Source: Mesodorylaimus sp. YZB2_4 | Lineage: Eukaryota > Nematoda > Enoplea > Dorylaimida > Dorylaimidae | Direction: 5' to 3' | Length of the DNA stretch: 64,000 nucleotides | Assembly: GCA_030248295.1 (NCBI GenBank) | Contig: JASANH010000455.1 | Location: 1 to 64,000, forward strand | Shown here: one piece after another, positions 21,445-32,497 of the stretch | How positions within the stretch are numbered: the stretch's first letter is position 1 | Layout: each line of letters opens with the position of its first letter | Program-made: the position numbers and the translations under genes | Notes under the pieces: model-generated | Told to the model about the DNA's origin: nothing | Databases searched by the model: none | The model's input: only the letters and a program-made list of their open reading frames with translations

Positions 21445-23689
21445 TGGGCTTAGAGTGGACCTTTTCTTCCTTTCTTCGCCTACAAAGAGAGATATAACAG
21501 TTTTTCTTTTATAATTATATCTCACACGTCGCTTCCAACCAAGACCCCGTCGACTTCGTAGAAGGCTGCCGGGCGTCAGCGCCTTGTTCTCAAAGATATG
21601 TAGCTAGCTCCTAAATCCGATACCTATATGAATAAGTCAGCACCCACGCTAATGGCTCAGCCCCTCACCCCTCGCCCTTCGCCCCTCACCCCACTTCCTC
21701 GCTTAGTCGTGCAACAGACTTGGAAAAACGCCGACCAACATCCACCACCCACAGTGTTGTGAGCGGGATGGAAAAACGGGATTCTACTCAATTCCAATTC
21801 AAGTCAATGAGATCATTTGTGAAAGGAGGAGATAACAAAGTTATAGTTTTAGGTTTTCTCCAACAATAAGTGCACTTTGCACTTCTCAATCAAAAACCAT
21901 ATCCATTATATTTTTTCGAATGAACACTCGAATCACACAGCGGCGTATCTTTCACCACGCTCTCGAGCATTCTATCGCGTGCTGTCTCGTAAAAATGCGA
22001 CTTTTTCCAATCAAAGCCAAGCAAGAAGACAAGCAGTGGGATTATGTAAATTCATTCATCCAAGAGTGGCATCGATTCTTTTTTCTGTTCGCCTTTTGAC
22101 AGCTGGCTACGAATCGCGTTGATGGCCAGAACATTACAAGATATTACCCTAACACACGCAGGACACTCCCTGACCCCTCCTTATCATCCCACGCATCTCA
22201 GTTATTTCAGGACATTTTCTAGAATGAGCTAGCCAAAACGCCATCGACCAATGTATTTAATTGACCGTGCACCGGCTGCTGGCGTAAACGACGATAAAGA
22301 CGGAAAGGTCACTTGGCCATTTGTCCCACCCGATCAAACATATGATCACCAAGGGAGTGCTGTGCTACATTTCATTGGCTAATCACCTTGTCACTAAGAT
22401 CAGCATGGACGTCTTCGTGACCTGGCGCAAGTTGGCAGTCACGAGCAAGCTTATGGAACTAATTGTGGCCCCTACAAAGCCAAACTGAGATGATGACGTT
22501 GTTTGAGAACGACAAGACGCACAGCATTGGGTCATGAAATATGGACCGTTACTATGGTCTACAGTACACGGGAAATGAATACAACCTATACGTTTAGTGT
22601 TGGGCCGTGAAGAATAGTTGTTTATAAAGGATGACGAAGGAAACGGTCAAGTTGGGCTCTTGGAAACGTGAAGCCCTCGTTCCGTAGCTGAACACGAACC
22701 AGGCAATCATGCGTGACCTGGAATCACCCGCACTGAAAGTGAAAGAGTCTAGAAGAGAGGATGTCAAGAACCTTTTCTGACAAACCTGCGCAAGATAAGG
22801 TACGGGCGAGTAAGTCCTAGATGACGACAGAACAGCCAGAAATATGCTGTCCGCCCACACATACGAGTACACAGTACAGTATATGATAAGTGCAGACGGA
22901 CACATCATGTGATCTATCACAAGTACTCGGAGATACCTACGGTCCCGAAGGATTGGGCGAGTCCATGATAATTCATTCTGAGCCTTGTGATAAGAGGACA
23001 TGGGATCGGCTGCTATAAAAAATCGCTTCTATTATGATAGTCTGAGGAAATAAGAACGTGGATAAGAGAGCGTAAAAAACATGCCACGGGGTGTTGTTAC
23101 GACAAATGATCAAATTGTAGTTATGATTAACAAATGCCTAACGTATTGGGCCTACACAATCTTCCCAAATTGTCGTTTCAATTAACATCATTACACCGAA
23201 AAAACAAAATCACGCTAGCTTGTTCTTTCTGTTGTTTTTTTCTCAAATCTATATCGGCAAGGCATCCAGTAACGCAACCTACATTGTTGGTTCAGTGCAG
23301 CAGTCAGATAGGGCATTACCTTGTTAGAACATGTTCTTTATACTTTCCTTTCTGCACGCACGATTAGGACTGTGATTCTACTGGGCCTTGGCTGGAGGGA
23401 GTGATTGATGGATGAGGCTTTTGTACCACGCTGAAAGCCTGAAATGGAGAGAAGTATGAGGAACGAGTTCGTCTGTCAGCTACCCCAAAGGTGTGGGCCT
23501 GTAGAAAGGCCATGGTGGTGCAATCGTTCGGTATTTCCTTAAAAATTTTTTGACCGTGCCTATTTCAGCGGAGTCCTCTTTGCCTATAAATAACGTCCTT
23601 GTCAGCCACAGTATAATCACATGTATATACATGTATAGTCGTGTGGGGAATGTCCGCACGGGTTTTTCTCTCTGTGACTACACTAGGAG

Positions 23690-23885
23690 CATCTACTCGA
23701 GAGCATCTGGACTGGACACTAATTTTTCTCGGCAAGGGGCGAGGCCGTGAACCCTGTCGGCGCTCGACGGCTAGCGATAAGACTGTCCGTTTGCTTCCGT
23801 CTCTTAACGGGTGAGCCACCCAAGGCCTGGCGTGGAAGGTCAGCGAGAGTTTGTGGCTCGCAACCCCACCTTAGTCACTTCGATT
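23690..23885 (-). repeat. SINE family A copy 3, truncated head
   Basis: Matches the middle of copies 1, 2 and 4 (AGCACCT-like block, GTGAACCCTGTCGG, GCTCGACGGC, GGTCAGCGAG) but lacks the tRNA-like head. Confidence 0.65.
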
Positions 23886-24059
23886 AGGACCAGTGACGCC
23901 CGAAACACTCTATAAAAATTAAAAATGCGTTGAGTCGGCTAGGTCGAGTCGGAAACCTCTTTCTGAGTTGGGTCAGAAGCTGTTTACCAGAGAGTGTCCG
24001 CAGAAGCGGCTCTTTGGAGCTGCAGCGGGCATGATTTAGAAATGGCAGGTCCGATTCGG

Positions 24060-24275
24060 GGCAGGCAGACTCGACTTGAAGGAGGCGACTGGTTCAACTT
24101 TGGGGCGATAGGTTCAACTTGGGAGGCGGCAGGGTTCGACTTTGGGGTTTGGCAGACTTGACATGGGAAACGGCGGGTCTTACTTGGTGGCGATAGGCTT
24201 GATCTACGGGTGCTGCAGGTCTAACTTGGATGTGACGACAGAATCAGCTCAGGAGCGACAGGACCAACTTAGAGC
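24060..24275 (+). repeat. Degenerate minisatellite, about 22-base unit
   Basis: Roughly nine loose copies of a unit like GTTCAACTTTGGGGCGATAG occur in a row. Units differ at many places, so it is old. Confidence 0.65.
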
Positions 24276-25290
24276 CTAACCCGCTAAAATACCTTTTTTG
24301 GGGGGGGGGGGCAATGAATGCGCTCGCTGGACAAGTCAAAGGTCTATTTCGGTAAAGACCTTTACGGTAAAGACTCGAGACATTGCATGACGTCGTGCGC
24401 AGAAGGATGAAGACCAAGAAGTGATGCCCAATTGCCATGATACGCTCGTGATATTTTGAGGTGTGTGCTTTTCTTATTTGGTTTGTTTGTTTGTTGCGCG
24501 GAAGTCCAAAGCAAAACACGAAGTCTTTGTATTGAGAAGTGATCGTGCTCCAACAGCTCTTGGCAGCAGGGTCCAATCACGATTGCAAGCGATAAGCTGA
24601 AGTGGTCCTGCTGTGAGCGTCGCTTCTTGAGCGCTTCTTCCTGGCTATCTGCCACAAAACAGAGAACGGGAACCAATCAATCATGATCAGAGAGCGATAA
24701 CCTGAACAGAAATGACTTGGTTCACATCAAAAAGCCGAATATAAAAATACAAAAAGCCAAGCATCTTACACGCTCTCGGACTCGTGCAATGCTCGACCAT
24801 CAGGCTAATCCCTGTCATTGCTCTTATGCATGCATCACGTCGTGCGTGTCACAGCATAATCGCAGCACATTTTGGCTTATTGCTGTATTGTGAGCTGTTA
24901 GTATACCGCCGTAAATGCTAACACCTTCTCGGAGCTCGCTGATAACTACTATGACTGATCAGCAGCCAGCATCCAATCACCCATTTAGACTAACTGAGCT
25001 GCCAATTTGGCCGATTCAAAGTTATCAAGCGAGCGCGGCTTTAAACAATTGGTGAAGAAAATCCCGAGAGCAAGTGAGGCTAAAAATCCGTGAAATCTTC
25101 ACACACCTCACGGACCCCTGATCTGAGCTAGCTGTGCATTCTGTAAGCGAAGGCGGTTCTCGAAAAATGACAGCGCAAGGCAGCATCATGTGGACCCAGA
25201 GTAGGCAGCTCGATTACTCAAGGATCCAGAGATCAAACAGCACACACATTCAGCAAGTTAGTAGTTCACACACTGATCGCCAAATTACTC
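24276..25290. other. No gene seen
   Basis: A G tract near 24300 and ordinary sequence up to the end of the lysine-rich protein gene. Confidence 0.45.
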
Positions 25291-26810
25291 TCACTTCCGA
25301 GGTTTCTTTCCTGCCTTCTTGATCGGACTCTTGCCCTTGCCCTTTGCCTTGCCCTGGTCCTTGCTTTGTGCCTGGCCCTTGCCTTTTTTCGCTGGCGGTC
25401 CCTTTTTCTTTGGCTTGGCAGGCTTCTTCTCGCCGTCGGTCTGCGTTTCTGTTTCTTCCTTCGCCGACGTCTTCGCTTCAGTTTCGCTGGCGAGATTGGT
25501 GGACGTCGCAGCTTCGGTCGCGACGGTCGATTTAGTTCGAGTTGATTGAGCTTCGGTCGTGGCCGCAGTCGTGGCCGCAGTTGTGGCCGCAGTCGTGGCC
25601 GCGGTCGTGGCTACGGACGTAGCCGCTGTCGCTTCTGTGAGCATGGCACTAAAACGTGCGTGCAGATTAAAAACCTATTCACTACCCATTAAAATCATCA
25701 AATATTCATTTACCTTGCGGCTGCCAGCTTTTTCTTGCCTTTCTTCTTCTTCCGGGTTAACGGCAGCCGCCAACGCTTCCTCTTGCCCGCACGCGTCACT
25801 TCGCTCGAACTTTCATCCGATTCTGACGGCATTCGTCCACGACGACGCCGTCGTCGGCGATCTTGTTGTTGTTTGTACCACAGCGCCCCGATGACGCACA
25901 GAACGAGCAAGATTGGAATCCCAATCATCGCCACCAGCTCCAGCGTGGACCATCCTTCATTTGTGGAACGTTTTCGGTAGCCAAGGGCTTCGTAGTCGAC
26001 GTCTTTGTCACCCGCGGGCGGAGCTTCGACCTTCCCTTTGTCGTTGAAGAAGGCGCCCAGAAAATCCTGCCTCCCTGTCAGTCCGCCGACCAAGGACGAT
26101 ACGCCACCCATGGCCATGGGCGCGTACGAGAGCACGCCAGGCCGCTTGTACCCAGAGTACATGTCCACGTAGCCGCCACCGTAATACATTTCGTCTCCAT
26201 AGCCAAAATCGTCAGCGTAGTATTCGCGGCCATAGCGTCCGTAGTCGTCATAGCCGTACCCGTGCTTCGACTTCTTCTTCTTTTTCGGCGGCTTCTTCCT
26301 CTTTTTGTACTTCTTCTTCTTTTCATTGAACTTCTTCGAGCTGGCTCCATTCTTCTTGCGAGCCGGTCTGGGCTTCTTCTTTGGTGGCCTCTTTGGTCTC
26401 TTTTTCTTCTTTTTCTTATTTTTGTTCCTCCATTTTGGCGGAGGTGGCCTTGGTGGTTTCCACTTGTTTTTGGATTTTTTCCACGTAAACATGCCTTTGA
26501 ACTTACCCCACCTGCTCGTCGGTGGTTTGCCTCGACCCCATCCGCCATATTGCTTTGGTGGCCTGTTCCAAAAGTTCCAGCTCATTGGCTTGATCATGTC
26601 GACGAAGATTGAAGGACTGTCTGCGGCCTGGTTGCCTTGGCCGCTGACTTGCAGCTCACTGGTCGCATTGGTCGCATTGGTCACGAGTGAGGATGAATTT
26701 GAACCAGGCGTAGGGCTAGACGGCTTCAGGATCGGTGCAGCCGAAATGGCCGAAATGGCCAGCATCAGAACTAGCGCATGCATGGAGAACATTTTGTTGA
26801 TAATCATCAT
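25291..26810 (-). CDS. Lysine-rich single-pass membrane protein (484 aa)
   Basis: I do not recognise a family. Exons are 26810-25714 and 25648-25291 (phase 2). The start at 26810 gives a good signal peptide (hydrophobic LVLMLAISAISAAP). Then come a Ser/Thr/Asn-rich segment with NATNAT glycosylation sites, a Trp/Gly/Pro-rich patch, and about 80 residues of Lys/Arg/Pro with runs such as NKKKKKKRPKRPPKKK. A Tyr/Gly/Asp-rich block (GYGYDDYGRYGREYY) and a dibasic YRKRSTNE site that a furin-type protease could cut follow. The transmembrane helix is at about 292-313 (IGIPILLVLCVIGALWY). The cytoplasmic side has an Arg run, an acidic Ser patch and more Lys, then an Ala-Thr repeat tract and a Lys/Gly tail encoded by exon 2. 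The charged, Tyr-rich outer part suggests matrix, cuticle or mineral contact; this is inference only. Confidence 0.7.
25552..25622 (-). repeat. 12-base coding minisatellite (Ala-Ala-Thr-Thr repeat)
   Basis: A 12-base unit, GTGGCCGCAGTC on the plus strand, repeats about four to five times with few changes. Read on the minus strand it encodes the Thr-Ala block at the start of exon 2 of the lysine-rich protein. In-frame unit length means copy number can change without frameshift. Confidence 0.7.
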
Positions 26811-27409
26811 TGCTTGATGCTTGCAGGAAGGCGAGAAATGAATCGAATGAACGGTGTTCACGGTGTCAGTTTTGCAACTGATATGCGCACACCGTAGCTT
26901 GTCCACGCAATCACCTGACCAATCAGCAATCACCGAGAATGACATCACGTCATTTCCATTGGCTAGAAAACTTGTGAATAACTTTACACTGTGAACTGGA
27001 AAGAAAGCGTGAGCATGCTTTGAAGTGTTGGTGCAGATTAGCGTTCTAGCTTTATGCGAAATCGCAACTGGATCTCTCAGTATTGAAAGGGTTTAACGGG
27101 ACCGCACTGCCTAGGGAATTTGTATTTGAGGGCTTCACTTGGCCCACATCGTAAATTGTCACAAATTTTTTAAATTTTCGACAAAAATACCATGCCGTGA
27201 GAAGTATAGCGGCTCTGGCTCAAAGAAGCTGTCTTGCTGTTCGTGGATTGTCGCAAGACGGTGTTTCATTTCGTCATCGATTCTGGTTGAGCAGCTAAAG
27301 CAGCAAAAATTTCTGTAACTGTTTTGACCATTTCACTGTTCACTTGTGTACAAACTCGGTCCTTTCGGATAGCACTGAATTACACAGGCCAAATGGACTA
27401 GTTTGGGAT

Positions 27410-27520
27410 CACCTTAGCTGGTGGTGAAATCCTTGGCCTATCCTGGGGCAAACTAACGATAAGACAAGGCAGTGGCCCTGACTTAGGAGAGGCAGACCAG
27501 TTATCTGAACAAATGCACTG
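27410..27520 (+). repeat. Dispersed repeat G fragment
   Basis: Shares GGTGAAATCCT, GGCC-TAT/CGCCCTAGGGC-like and CCTGACTTAGGAGAG with separated parts of 57605-57935. Confidence 0.4.
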
Positions 27521-27540
27521 ATAGGTGCACATAAGCGTAC

Positions 27541-27641
27541 CACTCATGCCATCCATGAGGCATAGAGTATATAACGGCGACTCCATCTCGCACTAGGACG
27601 TTGCTATCACCGTCGCAGATGTCATAATTTTCGATAGCGAA
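27541..27641 (-). repeat. Dispersed repeat F, copy 1
   Basis: The minus strand matches 28840-28965: GGTGATAGCAACGTCC, GTGCGAGATGGAGT and CCTCATGGATGGC are shared. Both copies can be read as a similar peptide containing GDSNV-VRDGV. Confidence 0.6.
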
Positions 27642-28839
27642 AGCCTGAAATAAGCGCAGCCTTGGCGCGGCGATTCTGTTAAAAGATCTCTTCATCTTTT
27701 CCAAACGTTGTGTGTTGCTCTTATACGTTCCAAGGGGGAGGGACTGTCATTTGATAAATTGTAAATTTCTTATCCCAGTTCTACTATTGTAAATCGAGCA
27801 CCCGGGCTGCAACATATTATGGCAAAAAATGACTACTGCACTGTTACTTTAATTAATTTGAATTCAGATTAGCATTTCTGATTAGCGTGATTACAGTATA
27901 AGGTCTCGCGGACGGACCGTACACACTCGCTTTGTTGCCAGAAACTATTTTGACTCTATTTCGTCAGTCAGGTGCAGTATTTTGAACAAAAGGAACGTGT
28001 ATCTTTGACGAATGATGTTTTGTGGCGGCTGGCAAACTGATGAGACAATGACAAAAAAGCCTCCAAGTATCATTCATTCCAGCTGAAGACTACTTCAGTA
28101 GGATGATGCGATGGAACATCACTGAATGGTACTTTGACTGCGAGGAATATCTTGGCCAAGGGAGGGGAGGTAAAACGTATGGTTTTCTACCCTATGCAAG
28201 GCCTAGGCTAACTAGTGAAAGAACGCAAGATAAAATTTGCTACAAAAAATTGTCAGAAACACCACAGTATTGTACACGACTCATGCGCTTCTTCTCGCAA
28301 TCACCAAACCACCCTCCCTGGCGATGAGACATGCTACGCAAAATGCGAACAGAAAACAGCTTCTTCAAATGTTTTTGATGTAGCCAATGGGCCTGTGCTT
28401 GGATATGCTGGCCAGCACTCAAATAATAGTCAGCTCCAAGAATGTCCAGACAGTCTGTGAGACCAGACACAGCATGCCTTCCGAAATGGGCGTGTTACAA
28501 AACCAGAAAAACGTACATGCGGGAGACCCCGCGAATAGTAGTAGAAGCTAGAGATGCCTCCTGTTGCGTTAAGATGAAAGGCTGCTTCGTATTTGGCTCC
28601 ACCAGCCGAATTGGGATTATAATTTGCAAGAGCAAACATACGTGAAACGAGGTGGCGTGTCTGGATTTTACTACTTCCTGGTTTGTTAGAGCCAGACTAC
28701 CGTGACTTGGAAAAGTTGTAAGTTCCTGTGTGCGCTGATGCGTGACTGGGAGTTTGGGAAACCTTGGGGGCAGAGTGGGGTCAGGGCCATCAATACTTTA
28801 TAACCTTTGGGTTCGCTTATCAGCATCGTCATGCCAAGG

Positions 28840-28965
28840 CTGTGCAATCTCCAAAATCATGACGTCTGTATCGGCAACGGTGATAGCAACGTCCGAGTGC
28901 GAGATGGAGTAACCGCGATAAATACGAGACCCCGCGATCCGTACCTCATGGACGGCGTGAGTGAG
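28840..28965 (+). repeat. Dispersed repeat F, copy 2
   Basis: Inverted partner of 27541-27641, 1.2 kb away. The reading NGDSNVRVRDGV is kept, but no larger gene is visible around it. Confidence 0.6.
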
Positions 28966-29411
28966 CAGCAGTGCTTTTTCCTTTCTTCTGCCCGTTCGCT
29001 TAACTCTCAAGTCCTAAGTCCCAGTCTGCATGAGATATTCAAAGGAACAGTGCTGACAAATATTTCCATGTTTGCTCCTCTATTGTCCCGCTTGCGAACT
29101 TGCTAATCACTAAATAAATAAGGCATTGCTCAGTAATAGCGTAGCTAGCTTACGATAGCTTGGCCAGTCGCCGTATTGCCTGACACGAAAAGGCATGAAA
29201 CGGGCCTTCGTGTAGTGAAATAACTCAGGCCGACCTAATGTAGCCTTAGACGATCACATCCTCTTGCTAATGTCCGTGTGCGCCTAATGGTGGCCCGATT
29301 TAGACCTCATTATGGCCTCGGCGCCACCTTTCAAAGTGTACCCGCGAGCAACAGGAGTCTCTTTTCTTTACCGATCAGATAAGGAGAGTGGCACGCGCGG
29401 AGCAGCCGTAT

Positions 29412-29702
29412 ATGGTCATCATCATGATCATGTGTGCCTCCCCCATCGTTGCTGGCCTTCAGCCAATACGAGTGTGCGAGGCTGCCTTCGAGGTCGTATT
29501 CAAAGGGGACATTAAAGATTTTTGCGCCGCCGTCAATGTCGATTTTCCGACTCGCATTCATAAGCTAGCCAGCCAAGCCGAGGCCAGCTGCCATTCTGTC
29601 TCGACGAGTGGCATGTCGGCCATTGCCACCAACAGCAATGGTGGCTCGCCACATCAGTCCCCGAGCTTATACTGCTGCTCGCCTCAAGTCATTTCACCGT
29701 AG
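29412..29702 (+). CDS. Possible small secreted cysteine-containing protein
   Basis: A 96-residue open frame starts with MVIIMIMCASPIVAGLQP, which resembles a signal peptide. It continues with a mixed mature part holding cysteines at RVCEAAF, DFCAAV, ASCHSV and YCC. No family is recognised and no introns are needed. Earlier bases in the frame lack an ATG. It lies alone in a gene-poor stretch, so it may be a chance reading frame. Confidence 0.3.
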   Translation: MVIIMIMCASPIVAGLQPIRVCEAAFEVVFKGDIKDFCAAVNVDFPTRIHKLASQAEASCHSVSTSGMSAIATNSNGGSPHQSPSLYCCSPQVISP

Positions 29703-32497
29703 GCACTACTCGGACTCTGGTCTTTCGATTTTATGCCCTTTTCCCCTCGCCATTTATTTATGCCAAAAATGAGCATTTTCGCAGACCCGAGCTATCCTTC
29801 ATACGAATCGTTTTATTCTTTGTAGCGTGGGTCGTGATGTGAGACTGCGAGTAACTGATTATAACGGGGCTCAAAAGGAATTCGAAGCCTCTGTAATGGA
29901 AATCCTACTCAAAAAGCGCGGGAAATTCAAATATAATTTGTATACTTAGATAATATGCTGTCTTTGTGTATGGCTGCACCCTATGGCCAACTAGCGGCAG
30001 GAAATCCCAGTTTTATGTAATTTGATCTCCCTATGATGGGAATGAGCGCGCAACCGAGCTTTTCCTTCGCTCCCATCTGTGAACATAAAAGTGCTTTACT
30101 TATTGACAAGGTGGTACAAATGTCGATTCTCATTTCGCTTCGACTTCCGTCCTAGTTTATGGATTTCCAACTCGGGAATTGAGCCAGAAAAATATTTTCT
30201 GCGTGGGTAAGAAAACGGTTCAATTACCAGGAACCAAATAGGAGACCTTTTTTATGGAAATGAAATTGCATCCCCCAAAGCTTCCCCCCCCCCCGCCGTC
30301 ACGTTCTAGCCTAGAAAGCAGTCGACAGCTCGCCTCAGACTCTGATGTGACGTCAGCAGGTGATAAATCTTCGATCGACTGATTTTTTTAAGCTTCGGTT
30401 TTTTTACTCGCATGAATGAGAAAGCGAATGAAATTCATTATTTCTAGGGACTGGTATCGACCGGAGGACCAAGCGTAGAATGGATGGTGACTGGCGGGTG
30501 ATGAAATCAGAGAGGATAAGCCAGGAGGGAAGATGAGCCAGCTTACACGCGCCATTATCGGCTAGTTTCCAACTTTCGAGTCCTTTCCTTCTCGTCTTGC
30601 CAGCAGTTGATTAAGGAATGGGCAGTTGTTCTTTGAGCAGATTGTTGGCAGCTGCGAGTTTAATCCGTTTCGATTAGAGAAGACCTTTTGCTCGAAACGA
30701 GCTCTCTTCCTAGCTACAGCTGCTCTTCGTCAGCAAAGTATGCGACCAAACTAGGATTTCAGGCAAAGCCCCCTTAGGTCTTTGGTTGGTCGTTATAAGC
30801 TGCATGTCGAACCAATTCGTTTGTCTCATTCGGCTGGGTTGTTCCATATCGATCGTCTGGCTATGTCTTCCTCGTTTGAGTGGTCTATGTCGGAGGGTGT
30901 CTGCTCGAAAGCGTGCTTTGTGCTACTGCGCCCTTTTATGGAAATGTTACTCGGCCTGTTAGTCACACGTGCACCAGTTTCGGCCTTGCTCCTAGATAAC
31001 GAACGCGAGACTTAGACGGATCGGGAAAAGAAATTTTCTCGCTTCTCAGCTCTTCTCAAGGTTTCGCGTTTGAGTTGAGGCAAACGTGCAGCAAAGGAGG
31101 GGAATGGGCCCTATAAACTGCCAATGCCTACTCACTCGCCTCTTTCTCGTCTTTTTCGAAAAGTAAGTCAGAATCCAATGACGTAAGGACTTTTCACAAT
31201 TTTGGGACCTTATGATAGATGTCATCGTCAGTCGGTGGTTGGAACGCGTAAGTTTTGCGTGTTAGGTCACAGAAACTGTCATTTAAAAATATTTCTTCTA
31301 TATGTCAAATAGAATAGTTTTTCCATTTTCCTACCAAAGCAGTAATCAATTTTAGGTTTCTACTTGTCGCTAAAATGACATTTGAAATTCATCTTCGTTC
31401 TCACCGAGCACATTCGAGCAGGGGAACACTGGTTTCCCTGTCGGGACGATTTGTCGACACCGTTTTTCAGACTTAAACATATTTGGGAGTGGCTAGAACC
31501 AGTTACCCTATCTTATTATATCCGGGACTAATCGTCAGTCAGAAAAGTTCTTTGCAGATAAATATCAGGCCATAAATGGATATTAGAAAGAGTTGATGGA
31601 GATGTGGGTGGGCCAACCAATGACCCAAACAAGCTTATCAGTATTTACACGCTGGCGGGATGTGCAGATTAGACAAAAATGTTCCCACGCTTGTATCTCC
31701 ACTATTTCTCACCATGATTTTTTTATGGGTGTTTTTGACAGACCTGCGTCATCTAGCAAGGGTGGAAGTTGGAGGGAAAACAAATTTGAATGTCACGAAT
31801 TGTGCTCAGCCTTAGTCACTTTCGAATAGATTCTCGTTAGTGCGATGAATGGCCGTTTTTCAAACCTGTCGAGTAAGCATGCAAATATCGATCAGTGGGT
31901 GCTTATCAGTCCACGCATGGCTGGGGGTCGAAGTCTACTCGGGTACTAAGTGCCTGAAACTATTTCCAATCGTCGTGCCCTTTTCTTGAGACTCACGAAA
32001 GGTCTAGTTTAGTCTGGACAGGTTTTATGTGCCGTATAAGGTCTAAGCACCTAGCAGCGGGCAATGGTCGTTGCAGATGGCTGACTCGGATCCCCTGCTT
32101 TGCTTATGGAGAAGTGTCCGAAGGAGGAATTTTCTAAATTCACTGTCCCAATACCCTGGACATCTGTGCTAGCAACGGGTGTTTGCATAATGCCAGTATG
32201 TAGAGTAGTCTGTGAACACAACCTGTTTCATCTTTTTCTTCGCCAAGTGTCATTGTGCGACTACAATTTACGCCTAGACTGGTTTGCTTGCTTGCCGAGG
32301 GGTGTGGGTGGGGACGGGGTGAAGAGGCTGCTCGTCTCATTGAACGGTTGTGGTACCTAGTCGTGCACCCATTGCAATCGTGTCGGTGCCGGTCCCTCTA
32401 CGAATAGCCGTTCATAAACATTCATTAAAAAGGAAAGAGCGCGTTGCCGCGTTCTTAAGTTTTTGTAACGCGAAGTTTAAATTTGTAAATTTTGAAA

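Larger units (their letters stand above)
21235..24059. other. Long stretch without a supported gene
   Basis: It includes the insulin-like promoter region, a C-rich patch at 21655-21710 and SINE A copy 3. A 135-residue minus frame at 22594-23001 has no domain or codon support. Confidence 0.45.
26811..32497. other. Gene-poor 5.7 kb
   Basis: It contains repeats F and G, one doubtful small frame at 29412-29702, and presumably the promoters of the lysine-rich gene (left) and the cotransporter (right). No other supported coding sequence. Confidence 0.45.

Noticed and set aside
22594-23001. 135-residue minus-strand open frame
   Set aside because: No signal peptide, domain, splice partner or codon bias; compatible with chance.
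25863-26612. 249-residue plus-strand frame rich in Phe, Leu and Val
   Set aside because: It is the exact antisense shadow of the lysine-rich protein gene.
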